DNA from: Actinomadura madurae
Lineage (GTDB): Bacteria; Actinomycetota; Actinomycetes; Streptosporangiales; Streptosporangiaceae
Direction: 5' to 3'
DNA length: 64,000 nucleotides
Assembly: GCF_900115095.1 (NCBI RefSeq)
Contig: NZ_FOVH01000022.1
Location: forward strand, 62,001-126,000
In this document: one piece after another, positions 26,636-34,005 of the stretch
Numbering within the stretch: the first letter of the stretch is position 1
Layout: every line of letters begins with the position of its first letter
Made by a program: the position numbers and the translations under genes
Notes under the pieces: generated by a model
Told to the model about the DNA's origin: nothing
Database searches by the model: none
What the model saw: the letters and a program-made list of their open reading frames with translations, nothing else

Positions 26636-28075
26636 TCAGTCCTTGCCGCGCGACGCGACCCACTCCAGGTTCCACCCGTACGCCTGGTCGACCGTCATCT
26701 TGCCCCAGCGCGGCCGGCCGGGCGGCGGGAGGACGTACCGGCCCTCACGGCGCACGACCAGCTCGCCGTTCACGTTCTCGATGAGCGCCAGGACCGCGTC
26801 GCGGGACGCGTCCATGCAGTCGTTCATGCGCATCTCGATGGGCGCCGCGTTCACCGGGAACAGCGTGGCGACGGCGTCCAGGCCGCGGAAGTCGTCGGCG
26901 CCCTCGTAGATCTCGGCGAACACCAGGATCCGCTTGAACTCGGCCGTGTGGTCGAGGTTGATGTGGAGGTTCTCCCCCGAATCGATCGCTCCGGTGCGGT
27001 CGTCCTTGTCGAGCTGGATGAACGGAGCGCGGTTCAGCGCGCCCATGTCGCCGAGCGCGTGGATGATGCCCTTGCGGCCGTCCTGCAGCTCCCAAAGGCA
27101 GCACAGGTCGAGGTCGAGGTCGACGCCGCGGCGGCGCTTGCCGAGCCGTCCCTTCGCGACGCCCTCGCGCGCGCTCCAGTTCAGGTTCACGCGCATGTGG
27201 CCGGACGTCGCGCCGTGCTTGGTGAGGGACACCGACGGGGAGTTCTTCGTCAGCGAGATCTTGCCGTCCTGCTGCTGCGGCTGGGGCTGCTGGGGCGCCG
27301 CCGGAGGAGGGGGCGGAGGCGTGTACTGGCCAGGGGGCGGCGGCGGAGCGTACTGACCCCCGGGCGGAGGAGGAGGCGGCGGCGCGTACTGCCCGCCTGG
27401 AGGCGGCGGAGGCGTGTACTGGCCGCCGGGCGGCGGGGGCGGCGCGTACTGCTCCTGTGCCGGCGGGGGCGGCGGGGCCTGCGGCTGCGGAGGCGCGGGC
27501 GGGGGCGGCGGCTGCGGAGGCGCGGGCGGGGGCGGCGGGGCGGCCTGGCCCGGGTCGTCGACCGAGATCCCGAAGTCGCCGGCCAGGCCCGCGAGCCCCG
27601 AGTCATAGCCCTGGCCGACGGCCCGGAACTTCCACGCGCCCTGCCTGCGGTAGAGCTCGCCCAGTACGAACGCGGTCTCGCTCGTGGCACCCTCGCTGTC
27701 GAACCGTGCGACCTCGGTTCCGGCCGCCGCGTCCACCACGCGCACGTACAAGCCCTGGAACTGGCCGAACGTCCCGCCGTCGGAGGACGCGGCGATGACG
27801 ATCTTGTCGATGGCGGGCTCGACGCGGTTCAGGTCGACCGCCAGGATGTCCAGGACGGTCGGACCCTGCTGCTTGCCCTCGTGCCGGACGGCTCCGGACG
27901 CGTGCGCGGGCTGGTTGTAGAAGACGAAGTCGTCGTCCGTCCGCACGCGGCCCGTCTCAGCGAGCAGGAGCGCCGACGCGTCCGCGTCGGGCACGCCGGG
28001 CCCACCCTGCCAGCCGAGTTCGACCCGTACCGAGGGGACCGGCACCGCGGTGTTGGCGCCCTTCTGCATCGACAT
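26636..28075 (-). CDS. TerD-family protein with two domains joined by a Pro-rich linker
   Basis: A 479-residue protein. The N-terminal 175 residues form a TerD domain (VRVELGWQGG, DDDFVFYNQP, DLNRVEPAIDKIVIAAS, ELYRRQGAWKFRAVGQGYD). Residues about 176-275 are Pro/Gly/Gln/Tyr repeats of the PPPPPGGQY kind. The C-terminal 200 residues form a TerA/TerD-like domain (VNLNWSAREGV, DLDLDLCCLWELQDG, FAEIYEGADDF). TerD domains bind calcium, and Ter modules are linked to tellurite, phage and membrane stress responses. The ATG at 28075 has GAGGAG 6 nt upstream. A TerB-like gene lies 18 kb away at 45876-46523. Function is inferred only from family. Confidence 0.88.
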   Translation of the reverse strand: MSMQKGANTAVPVPSVRVELGWQGGPGVPDADASALLLAETGRVRTDDDFVFYNQPAHASGAVRHEGKQQGPTVLDILAVDLNRVEPAIDKIVIAASSDGGTFGQFQGLYVRVVDAAAGTEVARFDSEGATSETAFVLGELYRRQGAWKFRAVGQGYDSGLAGLAGDFGISVDDPGQAAPPPPPAPPQPPPPPAPPQPQAPPPPPAQEQYAPPPPPGGQYTPPPPPGGQYAPPPPPPPGGQYAPPPPPGQYTPPPPPPAAPQQPQPQQQDGKISLTKNSPSVSLTKHGATSGHMRVNLNWSAREGVAKGRLGKRRRGVDLDLDLCCLWELQDGRKGIIHALGDMGALNRAPFIQLDKDDRTGAIDSGENLHINLDHTAEFKRILVFAEIYEGADDFRGLDAVATLFPVNAAPIEMRMNDCMDASRDAVLALIENVNGELVVRREGRYVLPPPGRPRWGKMTVDQAYGWNLEWVASRGKD

Positions 28076-28087
28076 GAACGCTCCTCA

Positions 28088-28111
28088 ACATCGATCGATG
28101 TCACCAACCTA
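28088..28111 (-). promoter_or_regulatory. Promoter/operator of the TerD-type gene
   Basis: On the reverse strand a TAGGTT hexamer (28106-28111), a good actinomycete -10, is followed by the perfect 14-bp palindrome ACATCGATCGATGT (28088-28101) at about the expected transcription start. The palindrome therefore looks like an operator. No clear -35 is seen. Confidence 0.45.
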
Positions 28112-28199
28112 GAGGCAGTCGCACGGCCCCGCGACCTGCCATGGAAGGATGACGCACGGCAGGGTCGGCGAGTTCCGTTCCGCACGGCGCGGCACGGCC

Positions 28200-28835
28200 T
28201 CAACCGGCCGATTCGGTGGGCGGCGCACCGGGGAGCGGCGCCGGCTCGGGGGTGCGCAGGCCGTCCAGGACGATCCGCAGGTTGCGGTCCCACTGGTGCT
28301 CGCTCGCGTGCAGGCCGACCGTGTGGTCCCCGGTGGAGACGGAGACCAGCAGGAACGCGACGTCCTGCCACGCGATGTCCGCCCGCATGGCGCCGGCGTC
28401 CTGGGCCCGCTCCACGAGCATGTGGATGCGCTCGCGCAGTTCCGCGCGCGCGTCCCCGAGGGCGCCGCCCAGGGCTTCGCTGATATCGCACAGTTCGTTC
28501 CGGAGCGTGATGTAGGCCGCGGCGAAGTCGCAGAAGCCCTTCCACGGGTCGGGATCGGCGAGCCCCTCGTCGCCCTTCTCGATGATCTCGCCCATGACCT
28601 CGGCCAGGACGGCCTCCAGAAGCGCCTCCAGCGTGCTGACCCGCCGGTAGAACGTGCCGACGCCGACCCCGGCGCGGCGGGCGATCTCGTGCGCGGTGAC
28701 CTCGCCGCCGATCTCACCGGCGGCCTCCCGCGCCGCCTCGACGAGGCGCTCCAGGTTGCGCCGGGCGTCGGCGCGCGGCCGGCGGCCGGAACCGTCGTCC
28801 AGCAGCCGGTCCACGGCGCTCCGGGTGCCCTCCAT
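28200..28835 (-). CDS. TetR/AcrR family regulator of the adjacent MFS gene
   Basis: A 211-residue repressor. The N-terminal helix-turn-helix is IARRAGVGVGTFYRRVSTLE, preceded by a basic arm RRPRADARRNLERL. The C-terminal ligand domain is helical. It is divergent from the MFS efflux gene, and the 118-bp gap holds three copies of a dyad suited to TetR binding, so it probably represses both genes. Start ATG at 28835. The inducing ligand is unknown. Confidence 0.93.
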   Translation of the reverse strand: MEGTRSAVDRLLDDGSGRRPRADARRNLERLVEAAREAAGEIGGEVTAHEIARRAGVGVGTFYRRVSTLEALLEAVLAEVMGEIIEKGDEGLADPDPWKGFCDFAAAYITLRNELCDISEALGGALGDARAELRERIHMLVERAQDAGAMRADIAWQDVAFLLVSVSTGDHTVGLHASEHQWDRNLRIVLDGLRTPEPAPLPGAPPTESAG

Positions 28836-28852
28836 GCCGCGATCCTAGCCAT

Positions 28853-28875
28853 AAGCGGACGCTTACAGTCCGATT
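28853..28875. promoter_or_regulatory. TetR operator copy 1
   Basis: AAGCGGAC-N7-GTCCGATT, arms matching at 7 of 8 positions. It begins 18 bp upstream of the tetR start codon and would block tetR transcription. Confidence 0.75.
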
Positions 28876-28876
28876 C

Positions 28877-28899
28877 AAGTGGACAGCAGCGGTCCGGTT
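28877..28899. promoter_or_regulatory. TetR operator copy 2
   Basis: AAGTGGAC-N7-GTCCGGTT, the same architecture as copies 1 and 3, centred 24 bp from copy 1. It overlaps the -35 of the proposed MFS promoter. Confidence 0.72.
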
Positions 28900-28909
28900 A
28901 CGCTAGCTT
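28880..28909 (+). promoter_or_regulatory. Promoter of the MFS efflux gene
   Basis: TGGACA (28880-28885), an 18-bp spacer, then TAGCTT (28904-28909), close to the housekeeping actinomycete promoter pattern. The -35 lies inside operator copy 2 and the start region meets operator copy 3. Confidence 0.5.
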
Positions 28910-28914
28910 CATCG

Positions 28915-28937
28915 AAGCGGACGCCACCGGTCCGCTT
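28915..28937. promoter_or_regulatory. TetR operator copy 3
   Basis: AAGCGGAC-N7-GTCCGCTT with perfect 8-bp arms, ending 16 bp before the MFS start codon. Centre-to-centre distance from copy 2 is 38 bp. Confidence 0.78.
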
Positions 28938-28953
28938 AGCGAGAGGATTGATC

Positions 28954-30495
28954 ATGGCATCGGACCGCTCCCCCGCCATGAGGATCTCCGCCCTCGCCGC
29001 GGGATTCGTGATGGCGAGCGTGGACGCCACGGTGATGCAGATCGCCGGGGCGACGATCCAGCAGCGGCTGGACGCGCCGCTGGCCCGGCTCACCTGGGCC
29101 GTCGACGGCTACGTCCTGGCGTTCGCGGCCCTGCTGATGCTCGCCGGCGGCCTCGCCGGCCGGCTGGGAGCGCGGAGGGTCTACCTGTGGGGCATGGCGG
29201 TGTTCTTCGCCGCGTCGCTGGCCGCCGCGCTCGCACCGGCGATCGGGGTGCTCATCGCCGCCAGGATCGTCCAGGGCGTGGGCGCCGCGCTGTTCATGCC
29301 GAGCTCCCTCGCGCTGCTCCTCAGAGAGTTTCCCGACCCCCGCGGCCGCACCCGCGTGCTCGGGCTCTGGTCGGCGATCGTGTCCGCGTCCTTCGCGCTC
29401 GGCCCGACGGTCGGCGGCGTCCTCGTCGGCGCCTTCGGCTGGCGGAGCATCTTCCTGATCAACCTGCCGTTCGGCATCGCGGGCATGGTGCTGACCCGCC
29501 GTTTCATCACCGCCGCCCCGGGCCGCCCCGCGTCTCTGGGCGTCCCCGGCCACGCCCTGCTGGTCGCCGGGCTCGCCGCGCTCAGCTTCACGCTGATCGA
29601 GGGACCGCATCAGGGATGGGTCTCACCTCCGGTCCTCGCCGCGGCCGGCGTGGCGCTGGTGACCGTCCTGCTCCTCCCGCTGCGAGAACGCCGCGCCCGC
29701 ATCACCGTCATGCCGTGGACCATGTTCCGCGACCGGCCCTTCACCGGCGCGAACGCCGTGGGGCTCCTGTTCAACGCGGCGTTCTACGGAACGCTCTTCC
29801 TGGCGGGGCTGTACTTCCAGCACGCCGCCGGCGCCGGCCCGCTCAGGGCGGGGCTCCAGATCCTGCCGCTGACGGTCTTCATCCCGCTCAGCAACCTGGC
29901 GTTCGCGCGCCTCTCCGAACGCATCCCGAACGGCCCCCTCCTCACCGGCGCGCTCCTGCTCGCCGCGGCGGCCTCCTTCGCGCTGACCGGCATCACTCCC
30001 GCGAGCCCGTACTGGGCGACGGGTGCCGCCCTCGCGGTGACCGGCATCGCGGGCGGCATCGTCTCACCCGCCATGACCGCCGTCATGGTCGACGCCGCGG
30101 GCCCGGAGAACGGCAACGTCGCCGGTTCCGTCCTCAACACCGGCCGCCAGGTCGGCACCCTGATCGGCATCGCGGCCATCGGCGCCGTCCTGGGCGCGTC
30201 CTCCGGCTGGACGACCGGCGCGACCATCGCGTTCGCCCTGATCGGCACGTCCTACGTCATCGCCGCCGGGATCGCCTGGCGCCTGATAACCGCAGAACCC
30301 GCCCGCCGAAGCCGCGACCACCCCACCACCACCGGCCAGGCGGCCAAAGCTTGGTCGCAGACCGTGATCGCCAACGCCTCCCACGGCCACCCGGCCGGCT
30401 CGGGCGGGTCGGCCGGGTCGACCCGGGTCGACCGGGTCGGCGACCTGCACGACGACCGCCCGGGCGCGGAGAGGGACGCGACATGCGGACCGTGA
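28954..30495 (+). CDS. MFS multidrug efflux transporter (14-TM, EmrB/QacA type)
   Basis: Proton-driven exporter of 513 residues in the cytoplasmic membrane. About 14 hydrophobic segments are visible; motif C-like SAIVSASFALGPTVGGVLVG and the early DATVMQIAG of the DHA2 family (usually D-x-T-V-V/I) are present. The loop IARIVQGVGAALFMPSSLAL is typical. The ATG at 28954 has GAGAGGA 6 nt upstream. Expression is probably repressed by the divergent TetR protein. The C-terminal 50 residues are hydrophilic and Gly/Ser/Arg-rich. It ends 5 bp from the convergent ligase gene. Drug specificity unknown. Confidence 0.93.
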   Translation: MASDRSPAMRISALAAGFVMASVDATVMQIAGATIQQRLDAPLARLTWAVDGYVLAFAALLMLAGGLAGRLGARRVYLWGMAVFFAASLAAALAPAIGVLIAARIVQGVGAALFMPSSLALLLREFPDPRGRTRVLGLWSAIVSASFALGPTVGGVLVGAFGWRSIFLINLPFGIAGMVLTRRFITAAPGRPASLGVPGHALLVAGLAALSFTLIEGPHQGWVSPPVLAAAGVALVTVLLLPLRERRARITVMPWTMFRDRPFTGANAVGLLFNAAFYGTLFLAGLYFQHAAGAGPLRAGLQILPLTVFIPLSNLAFARLSERIPNGPLLTGALLLAAAASFALTGITPASPYWATGAALAVTGIAGGIVSPAMTAVMVDAAGPENGNVAGSVLNTGRQVGTLIGIAAIGAVLGASSGWTTGATIAFALIGTSYVIAAGIAWRLITAEPARRSRDHPTTTGQAAKAWSQTVIANASHGHPAGSGGSAGSTRVDRVGDLHDDRPGAERDATCGP

Positions 30496-30500
30496 GCCGG

Positions 30501-31550
30501 TCAGGGAACCCTGGCGGTCCAGCCGGACGTGCTGAACTTGTCGGTGACGTACTTCTGGGCCAGGCGCAGCTCGTCGTCGCTCACCCGGTCCCGGGTCAGG
30601 CCGTACCGCGAGCGGAAATGGCCGATCATGCGGTCGATGATCTCTTCCCGGGGAAGGCCGGTCTGCCGGCGGAGCGGGTCCACGCGCTTGACCGCGCTGG
30701 CGATCCCCTTGTCGGAGACTTTCTCCCGCCCGATCCGCAGTACCTGGAGCATCTTGTCGGCGTCGATGTCGTACGCCATGGTCACGTGGTGCAGCACCGC
30801 GCCCGCGGCGAGCCGCTTCTGTGCCGCACCCGCGATCTTGCCCTGGTCGGAGGTGATGTCGTTCAGCGGCTGGTACCAGGCCCTGATCCCGAGCCCGCCG
30901 AGCGCGCCCAGCACCCAGTCGTCGAGGAACGCGTAGCTCTCGGCGAACGACATGCCCGCCACCAGCGTCTCCGGCGCGTACAGCGAGTAGGTGATGGTGT
31001 TGCCCGGTTCGATGAACATGGCCCCGCCGCCGCTGATCCGGCGGACGACCTCCACCCCGTGCAGCTTCGCCGCCCCGGCGTCGACCTCGTTGCGCAGCGA
31101 TTGGAAGCTGCCGATCACCACCGCCGGCGACGCCCACTCCCAGACGCGCAGCGTCGGCGGTCGCCGGCCCGCGCCGACCTCCTCCGCGAGCACCTGGTCG
31201 AGCGCCATGTGCAGGGCCGGTTCCTGCGGCGGCTCGTGGATCAGCCGCCAGTCGTGGTCGCGCCAGTCGGACGCCCGCGCGACGGCCCTCCGCACGGCGA
31301 TCCCCACGGCCTCGGCGGTGATGCCGAGCATCACCGTCTCGCGCGGCAGGGCCGCCTGCACGCGCACGCCGATCGCCCGCGCGTCGAGCCCCGCCGGAAG
31401 CCCCTCCAGGGCACCGTTGATCGTCTCCAGAGCCTCGTCCGGCTCCAGAAAGAAGTCGCCGCTGATCCTGGGGGATCGCAGCAGCCCGTCCACGACATCG
31501 ACATCAGCGACGACAAGCTTGCCGCCAGGAACCTTGTACTCACCGTGCAT
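30501..31550 (-). CDS. Lipoate-protein ligase family protein
   Basis: A 349-residue member of the biotin/lipoate ligase (LplA/LipB) superfamily, which attaches lipoate to 2-oxo-acid dehydrogenase and glycine cleavage domains. In the catalytic domain VVRRISGGGAMFIEPGNTIT is the RRxSGGG lipoate-binding loop. The later DQGKIAGAAQKRLAAGAVLH carries the K-I-(A/S)-G-x-A-Q signature with the catalytic Lys. Unlike E. coli LplA the accessory domain precedes the ligase domain (N-terminal MHGEYKVPGGKLVV). The ATG at 31550 is used because the conserved start is MHGEYK. The upstream leader contains a C/A-rich repeat tract. Confidence 0.85.
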   Translation of the reverse strand: MHGEYKVPGGKLVVADVDVVDGLLRSPRISGDFFLEPDEALETINGALEGLPAGLDARAIGVRVQAALPRETVMLGITAEAVGIAVRRAVARASDWRDHDWRLIHEPPQEPALHMALDQVLAEEVGAGRRPPTLRVWEWASPAVVIGSFQSLRNEVDAGAAKLHGVEVVRRISGGGAMFIEPGNTITYSLYAPETLVAGMSFAESYAFLDDWVLGALGGLGIRAWYQPLNDITSDQGKIAGAAQKRLAAGAVLHHVTMAYDIDADKMLQVLRIGREKVSDKGIASAVKRVDPLRRQTGLPREEIIDRMIGHFRSRYGLTRDRVSDDELRLAQKYVTDKFSTSGWTARVP

Positions 31551-31633
31551 CACGTACAAGTGAACCCCGCCGCCCCACACTCTCTTCCACACCACCCCAC
31601 CGCACGCCCACACCACAGCACAGCACCGCACGC

Positions 31634-31673
31634 CCGCACCACCGCACCGCACCTCCGCACCACCGCACCGCAC
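31634..31673. repeat. C/A-rich direct repeat, 21-bp period
   Basis: An exact 19-bp repeat (CCGCACCACCGCACCGCAC) occurs at 31634-31652 and 31655-31673 inside a strongly strand-asymmetric C/A tract covering about 31590-31690. On the other strand it is a run of GG pairs in the ligase leader. No gene is supported in 31551-31822. Confidence 0.8.
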
Positions 31674-31720
31674 GCCCGCTTCACCGCACATCCGCGGCAT
31701 CGCACCGCGCGTCGGCGGCG

Positions 31721-31759
31721 CGGTGTCGGGGGTTGGTGCGACGGTGTCGGGTGTTGGTG
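31721..31759. repeat. G/T-rich direct repeat, 21-bp period
   Basis: CGGTGTCGGGGGTTGGTG at 31721-31738 and a 17/18 match at 31742-31759, again with a 21-bp period but with opposite strand bias to the C/A tract 50 bp away. It lies upstream of the HxlR gene. Confidence 0.75.
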
Positions 31760-31822
31760 GGCGGTCGGTCGCTGTTACGTGGGGGCGGCTAGTGTTTCGG
31801 CTACCGACTTATCGGAGGGGGT

Positions 31823-32158
31823 ATGCCAAGACCGGGAAGGCCTGTCCGCGGTTCGGGCGGTGGGCGTCCGCTCATGGCCGCTCTCGATCTGTTCGGCCGG
31901 CGGTGGACGCTGCGCATGATCTGGGAACTGCGGGACGCCCCTCTCGGCTTCCGCACTCTGCAGCAGCGGTGCGACGACATGTCGTCCAGCGTCCTGCGGC
32001 AGCGGCTCCTCGAACTGACCGACGCGGGCCTCGTCCACAAGACCCCGGAGAACCTGTACGCCCTCACCGACCTGGGCCGGGACGTCCACGAGGCACTCCG
32101 TCCCCTGTCGCGATGGTCCGACCGGTGGGCCGAGTCGTTCGACGCCGACACCCCTTGA
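31823..32158 (+). CDS. HxlR family transcriptional regulator
   Basis: A 111-residue winged-helix regulator with the HxlR pattern ALDLFGRRWTLRMIWELRD, FRTLQQRC, SSSVLRQRLLELTDAGLV and YALTDLGRDV. Unusually it has no cysteine in the redox-sensing position near the N-terminus; its only Cys is in LQQRCDDM. The ATG at 31823 has GGAGGGGGT upstream. It precedes a carboxymuconolactone-decarboxylase-like gene in the same direction and probably controls it through the dyad at 32177-32216. Confidence 0.92.
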   Translation: MPRPGRPVRGSGGGRPLMAALDLFGRRWTLRMIWELRDAPLGFRTLQQRCDDMSSSVLRQRLLELTDAGLVHKTPENLYALTDLGRDVHEALRPLSRWSDRWAESFDADTP

Positions 32159-32176
32159 CCTGCCACCCCTCTTGCG

Positions 32177-32216
32177 CTTCGGTTTTCGAAGCAGCACACT
32201 GCTTCTAAAATCGAAG
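32177..32216. promoter_or_regulatory. 40-bp inverted repeat, likely HxlR operator/promoter
   Basis: Two 18-bp arms, CTTCGGTTTTCGAAGCAG and CTGCTTCTAAAATCGAAG, match at 16 of 18 positions around CACA. The element lies between the HxlR stop (32158) and the next start (32233). A TTTTCG-N17-TAAAAT promoter candidate (32183-32211) lies inside it, so binding would block transcription. Confidence 0.7.
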
Positions 32217-32232
32217 CACCCGGAGGAGCACC

Positions 32233-32790
32233 ATGCCGCGCATCGCCCCGCTCGACCCCCCGTACTCACCGGAGATCGCCGCCGCCCTGGCCAAGTGGAT
32301 GCCGCCGAACGTCACGCACGACCCGCTCGTTCTGTTCCGCACCTTGCACCGCGCCCCGGAGCTGGCGTCCCGAATGCGCGTCCTGGGCGCCGGACTCCTC
32401 GCCCACGGCAGCCTTCCCGCCCGCGACCGCGAGATCGTCATCCACCGCACCTGCGCCCGCGCCGGCTGCGAGTACGAGTGGGGCGTCCACGCCGCGACGT
32501 TCGGTATGGCCACCGGACTCGGCCCCGAACAGATCGAGGCGACCGTGTCCGGCGCCTCCGCCCCCTGGTCTCCCAGAGAGTGGCTCCTGCTCAGCGCGGT
32601 CGATGAACTGCACGACTCCGCCCAGATCTCCCGGCCCACCTGGGACGCCCTCACCGTCCACTATGACGAGCCCCAACTGCTGGAGCTCCTTGTCCTCGCC
32701 GGCTGGTACCGCGCCATCGGTCAACTGATCAACACTCTGGAACTCGACAACGAGCCCTGGGCCCGCCCCTTCCCCACTCCGCCCACCTGA
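32233..32790 (+). CDS. Carboxymuconolactone decarboxylase (AhpD-like) family protein
   Basis: A 185-residue helical protein of the CMD/AhpD fold. The pattern REIVIHRTCARAGCEYEWGVHAA contains the family Glu and His of the E-x-x-x-H proton relay, with C-x-x-x-C rather than the C-x-x-C of AhpD peroxidase reductases, so a lactone or carbocycle role is possible. The ATG at 32233 has GGAGGAG upstream. The gene follows HxlR and its 40-bp operator, suggesting induction by a small organic compound. Confidence 0.86.
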   Translation: MPRIAPLDPPYSPEIAAALAKWMPPNVTHDPLVLFRTLHRAPELASRMRVLGAGLLAHGSLPARDREIVIHRTCARAGCEYEWGVHAATFGMATGLGPEQIEATVSGASAPWSPREWLLLSAVDELHDSAQISRPTWDALTVHYDEPQLLELLVLAGWYRAIGQLINTLELDNEPWARPFPTPPT

Positions 32791-33037
32791 CCGGCTGGCA
32801 GCCGCCCTGTCCGATCCAGCTGCTCGGAACTCGTGGCCGGGCGGCCCGCCACCCTGCGGTTCATCGCCGGCATGCCGGGGGTGTTCGAGGCTGAGCTGCA
32901 CCACGCTCGTCAGCTCGCCGCGTCGAAGAGGGGCCCGGTGTACACGAACGCGCATGCCACCGGGTACGGAGCCTGGCGGTTCACCGGAAGGCCGGATAGG
33001 GCATCGTTGAGGGGTGGCGTCTCGGGAGGGCGGTTCG
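32791..33037. other. Intergenic region, no gene supported
   Basis: About 245 bp between the CMD gene and pirin. A short open frame (32833-33051) has no ribosome site, overlaps the pirin start and shows no family pattern. GGGAGGG at 33025-33031 is the pirin ribosome site. Confidence 0.5.
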
Positions 33038-34003
33038 GTGAGCAATCTTGATGTCCGGCCCAAGCCGGTCGAATGCGGAGGCCGCGACCGGGTGCCGGGG
33101 CGGCCGGTCCATGAGCTGTTGCCGCCCCGCCGGGTGCCGCTTGGTGAGAGCACGGTCGTCCGGAGGCTGCTGCCCAGCCTGGGTCGGCGCATGGTGGGCG
33201 CGTGGTGCTTCGTCGACCACTACGGGCCGGACGACATCGCCGACGAGCCAGGGATGCAGGTGCCGCCCCATCCGCACATCGGCCTGCAGACGGTGAGCTG
33301 GCTGCACGGCGGCGAGGTGCTGCACCGCGACAGCCTGGGCAGCCTGCAGACCGTCCGGCCGAAAGAGCTCGGGCTGATGACGTCGGGACGGGCCATCGCG
33401 CATTCGGAGGAGTCGCCGCGCGGGCACGGCCCGATCCTGCACGGGGCTCAGCTGTGGGTGGCGCTGCCGGATTCGGACCGCTATTCCGAGCCCGCGTTCG
33501 AGCACCACGCCGACCTGCCCGTCGTGGACGGTCCTGGCTTCCGCGCCACCGTCATCCTGGGTGATCTGGACGGGGCGGCATCGCCCGGCACGGTGTTCAC
33601 GCCCATCGTGGGGGCGGACATCGTCCTGGACGACGGAGCCGACATGCGGCTGCCCGTCGATCCGGACTTCGAATACGCGGCGCTCACCATGTCCGGCGTC
33701 ACGGAGGTCGACGGGATGCGCGTGGAGCCGGGGTCGATGCTGTACCTGGGATCCGGACGCCGGGAACTGCCGCTGAGGGCCGACGGCGAGAGCGGTCTCC
33801 TGCTGCTCGGCGGTGAGCCGTTCGAGGAGAAGCTCGTCATGTGGTGGAACTTCGTCGCCCGGACGGGAGAGGAGATCGCCCGGGCCCGCGAGGACTGGAT
33901 GACGGGCGACCGGTTCGGCACCGTGCGCGGCTACGACGGCGCCCCGATCCCGGCTCCGGCCATGCCCGCCACACCCCTCAAGCCGCGCGGTCGCACCCGC
34001 TGA
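33038..34003 (+). CDS. Pirin family protein
   Basis: A 321-residue bicupin with the pirin signature. The metal-binding block is VPPHPHIGLQTVSWLHGGEV (His-x-His) with a further His and Glu in SGRAIAHSEE. The second cupin is present (FTPIVGADIVLDDGA) and the C-terminal WWNFVARTGEEI is conserved. Bacterial pirins include quercetin dioxygenases and regulators of central metabolism; the exact role is not predictable. The GTG at 33038 has GGGAGGG 6-7 nt upstream. It ends 2 bp before the convergent membrane-protein gene. Confidence 0.92.
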   Translation: MSNLDVRPKPVECGGRDRVPGRPVHELLPPRRVPLGESTVVRRLLPSLGRRMVGAWCFVDHYGPDDIADEPGMQVPPHPHIGLQTVSWLHGGEVLHRDSLGSLQTVRPKELGLMTSGRAIAHSEESPRGHGPILHGAQLWVALPDSDRYSEPAFEHHADLPVVDGPGFRATVILGDLDGAASPGTVFTPIVGADIVLDDGADMRLPVDPDFEYAALTMSGVTEVDGMRVEPGSMLYLGSGRRELPLRADGESGLLLLGGEPFEEKLVMWWNFVARTGEEIARAREDWMTGDRFGTVRGYDGAPIPAPAMPATPLKPRGRTR

Positions 34004-34005
34004 AC

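Noticed and set aside
27240..27545. GGCGG-rich repeat tract as an intergenic repeat or CRISPR-like array
   Set aside because: It is coding: the Pro/Gly/Gln/Tyr linker of the TerD-family protein.
32833..33051. 72-residue open frame between the CMD gene and pirin
   Set aside because: No ribosome site, overlaps the pirin start and shows no family pattern.
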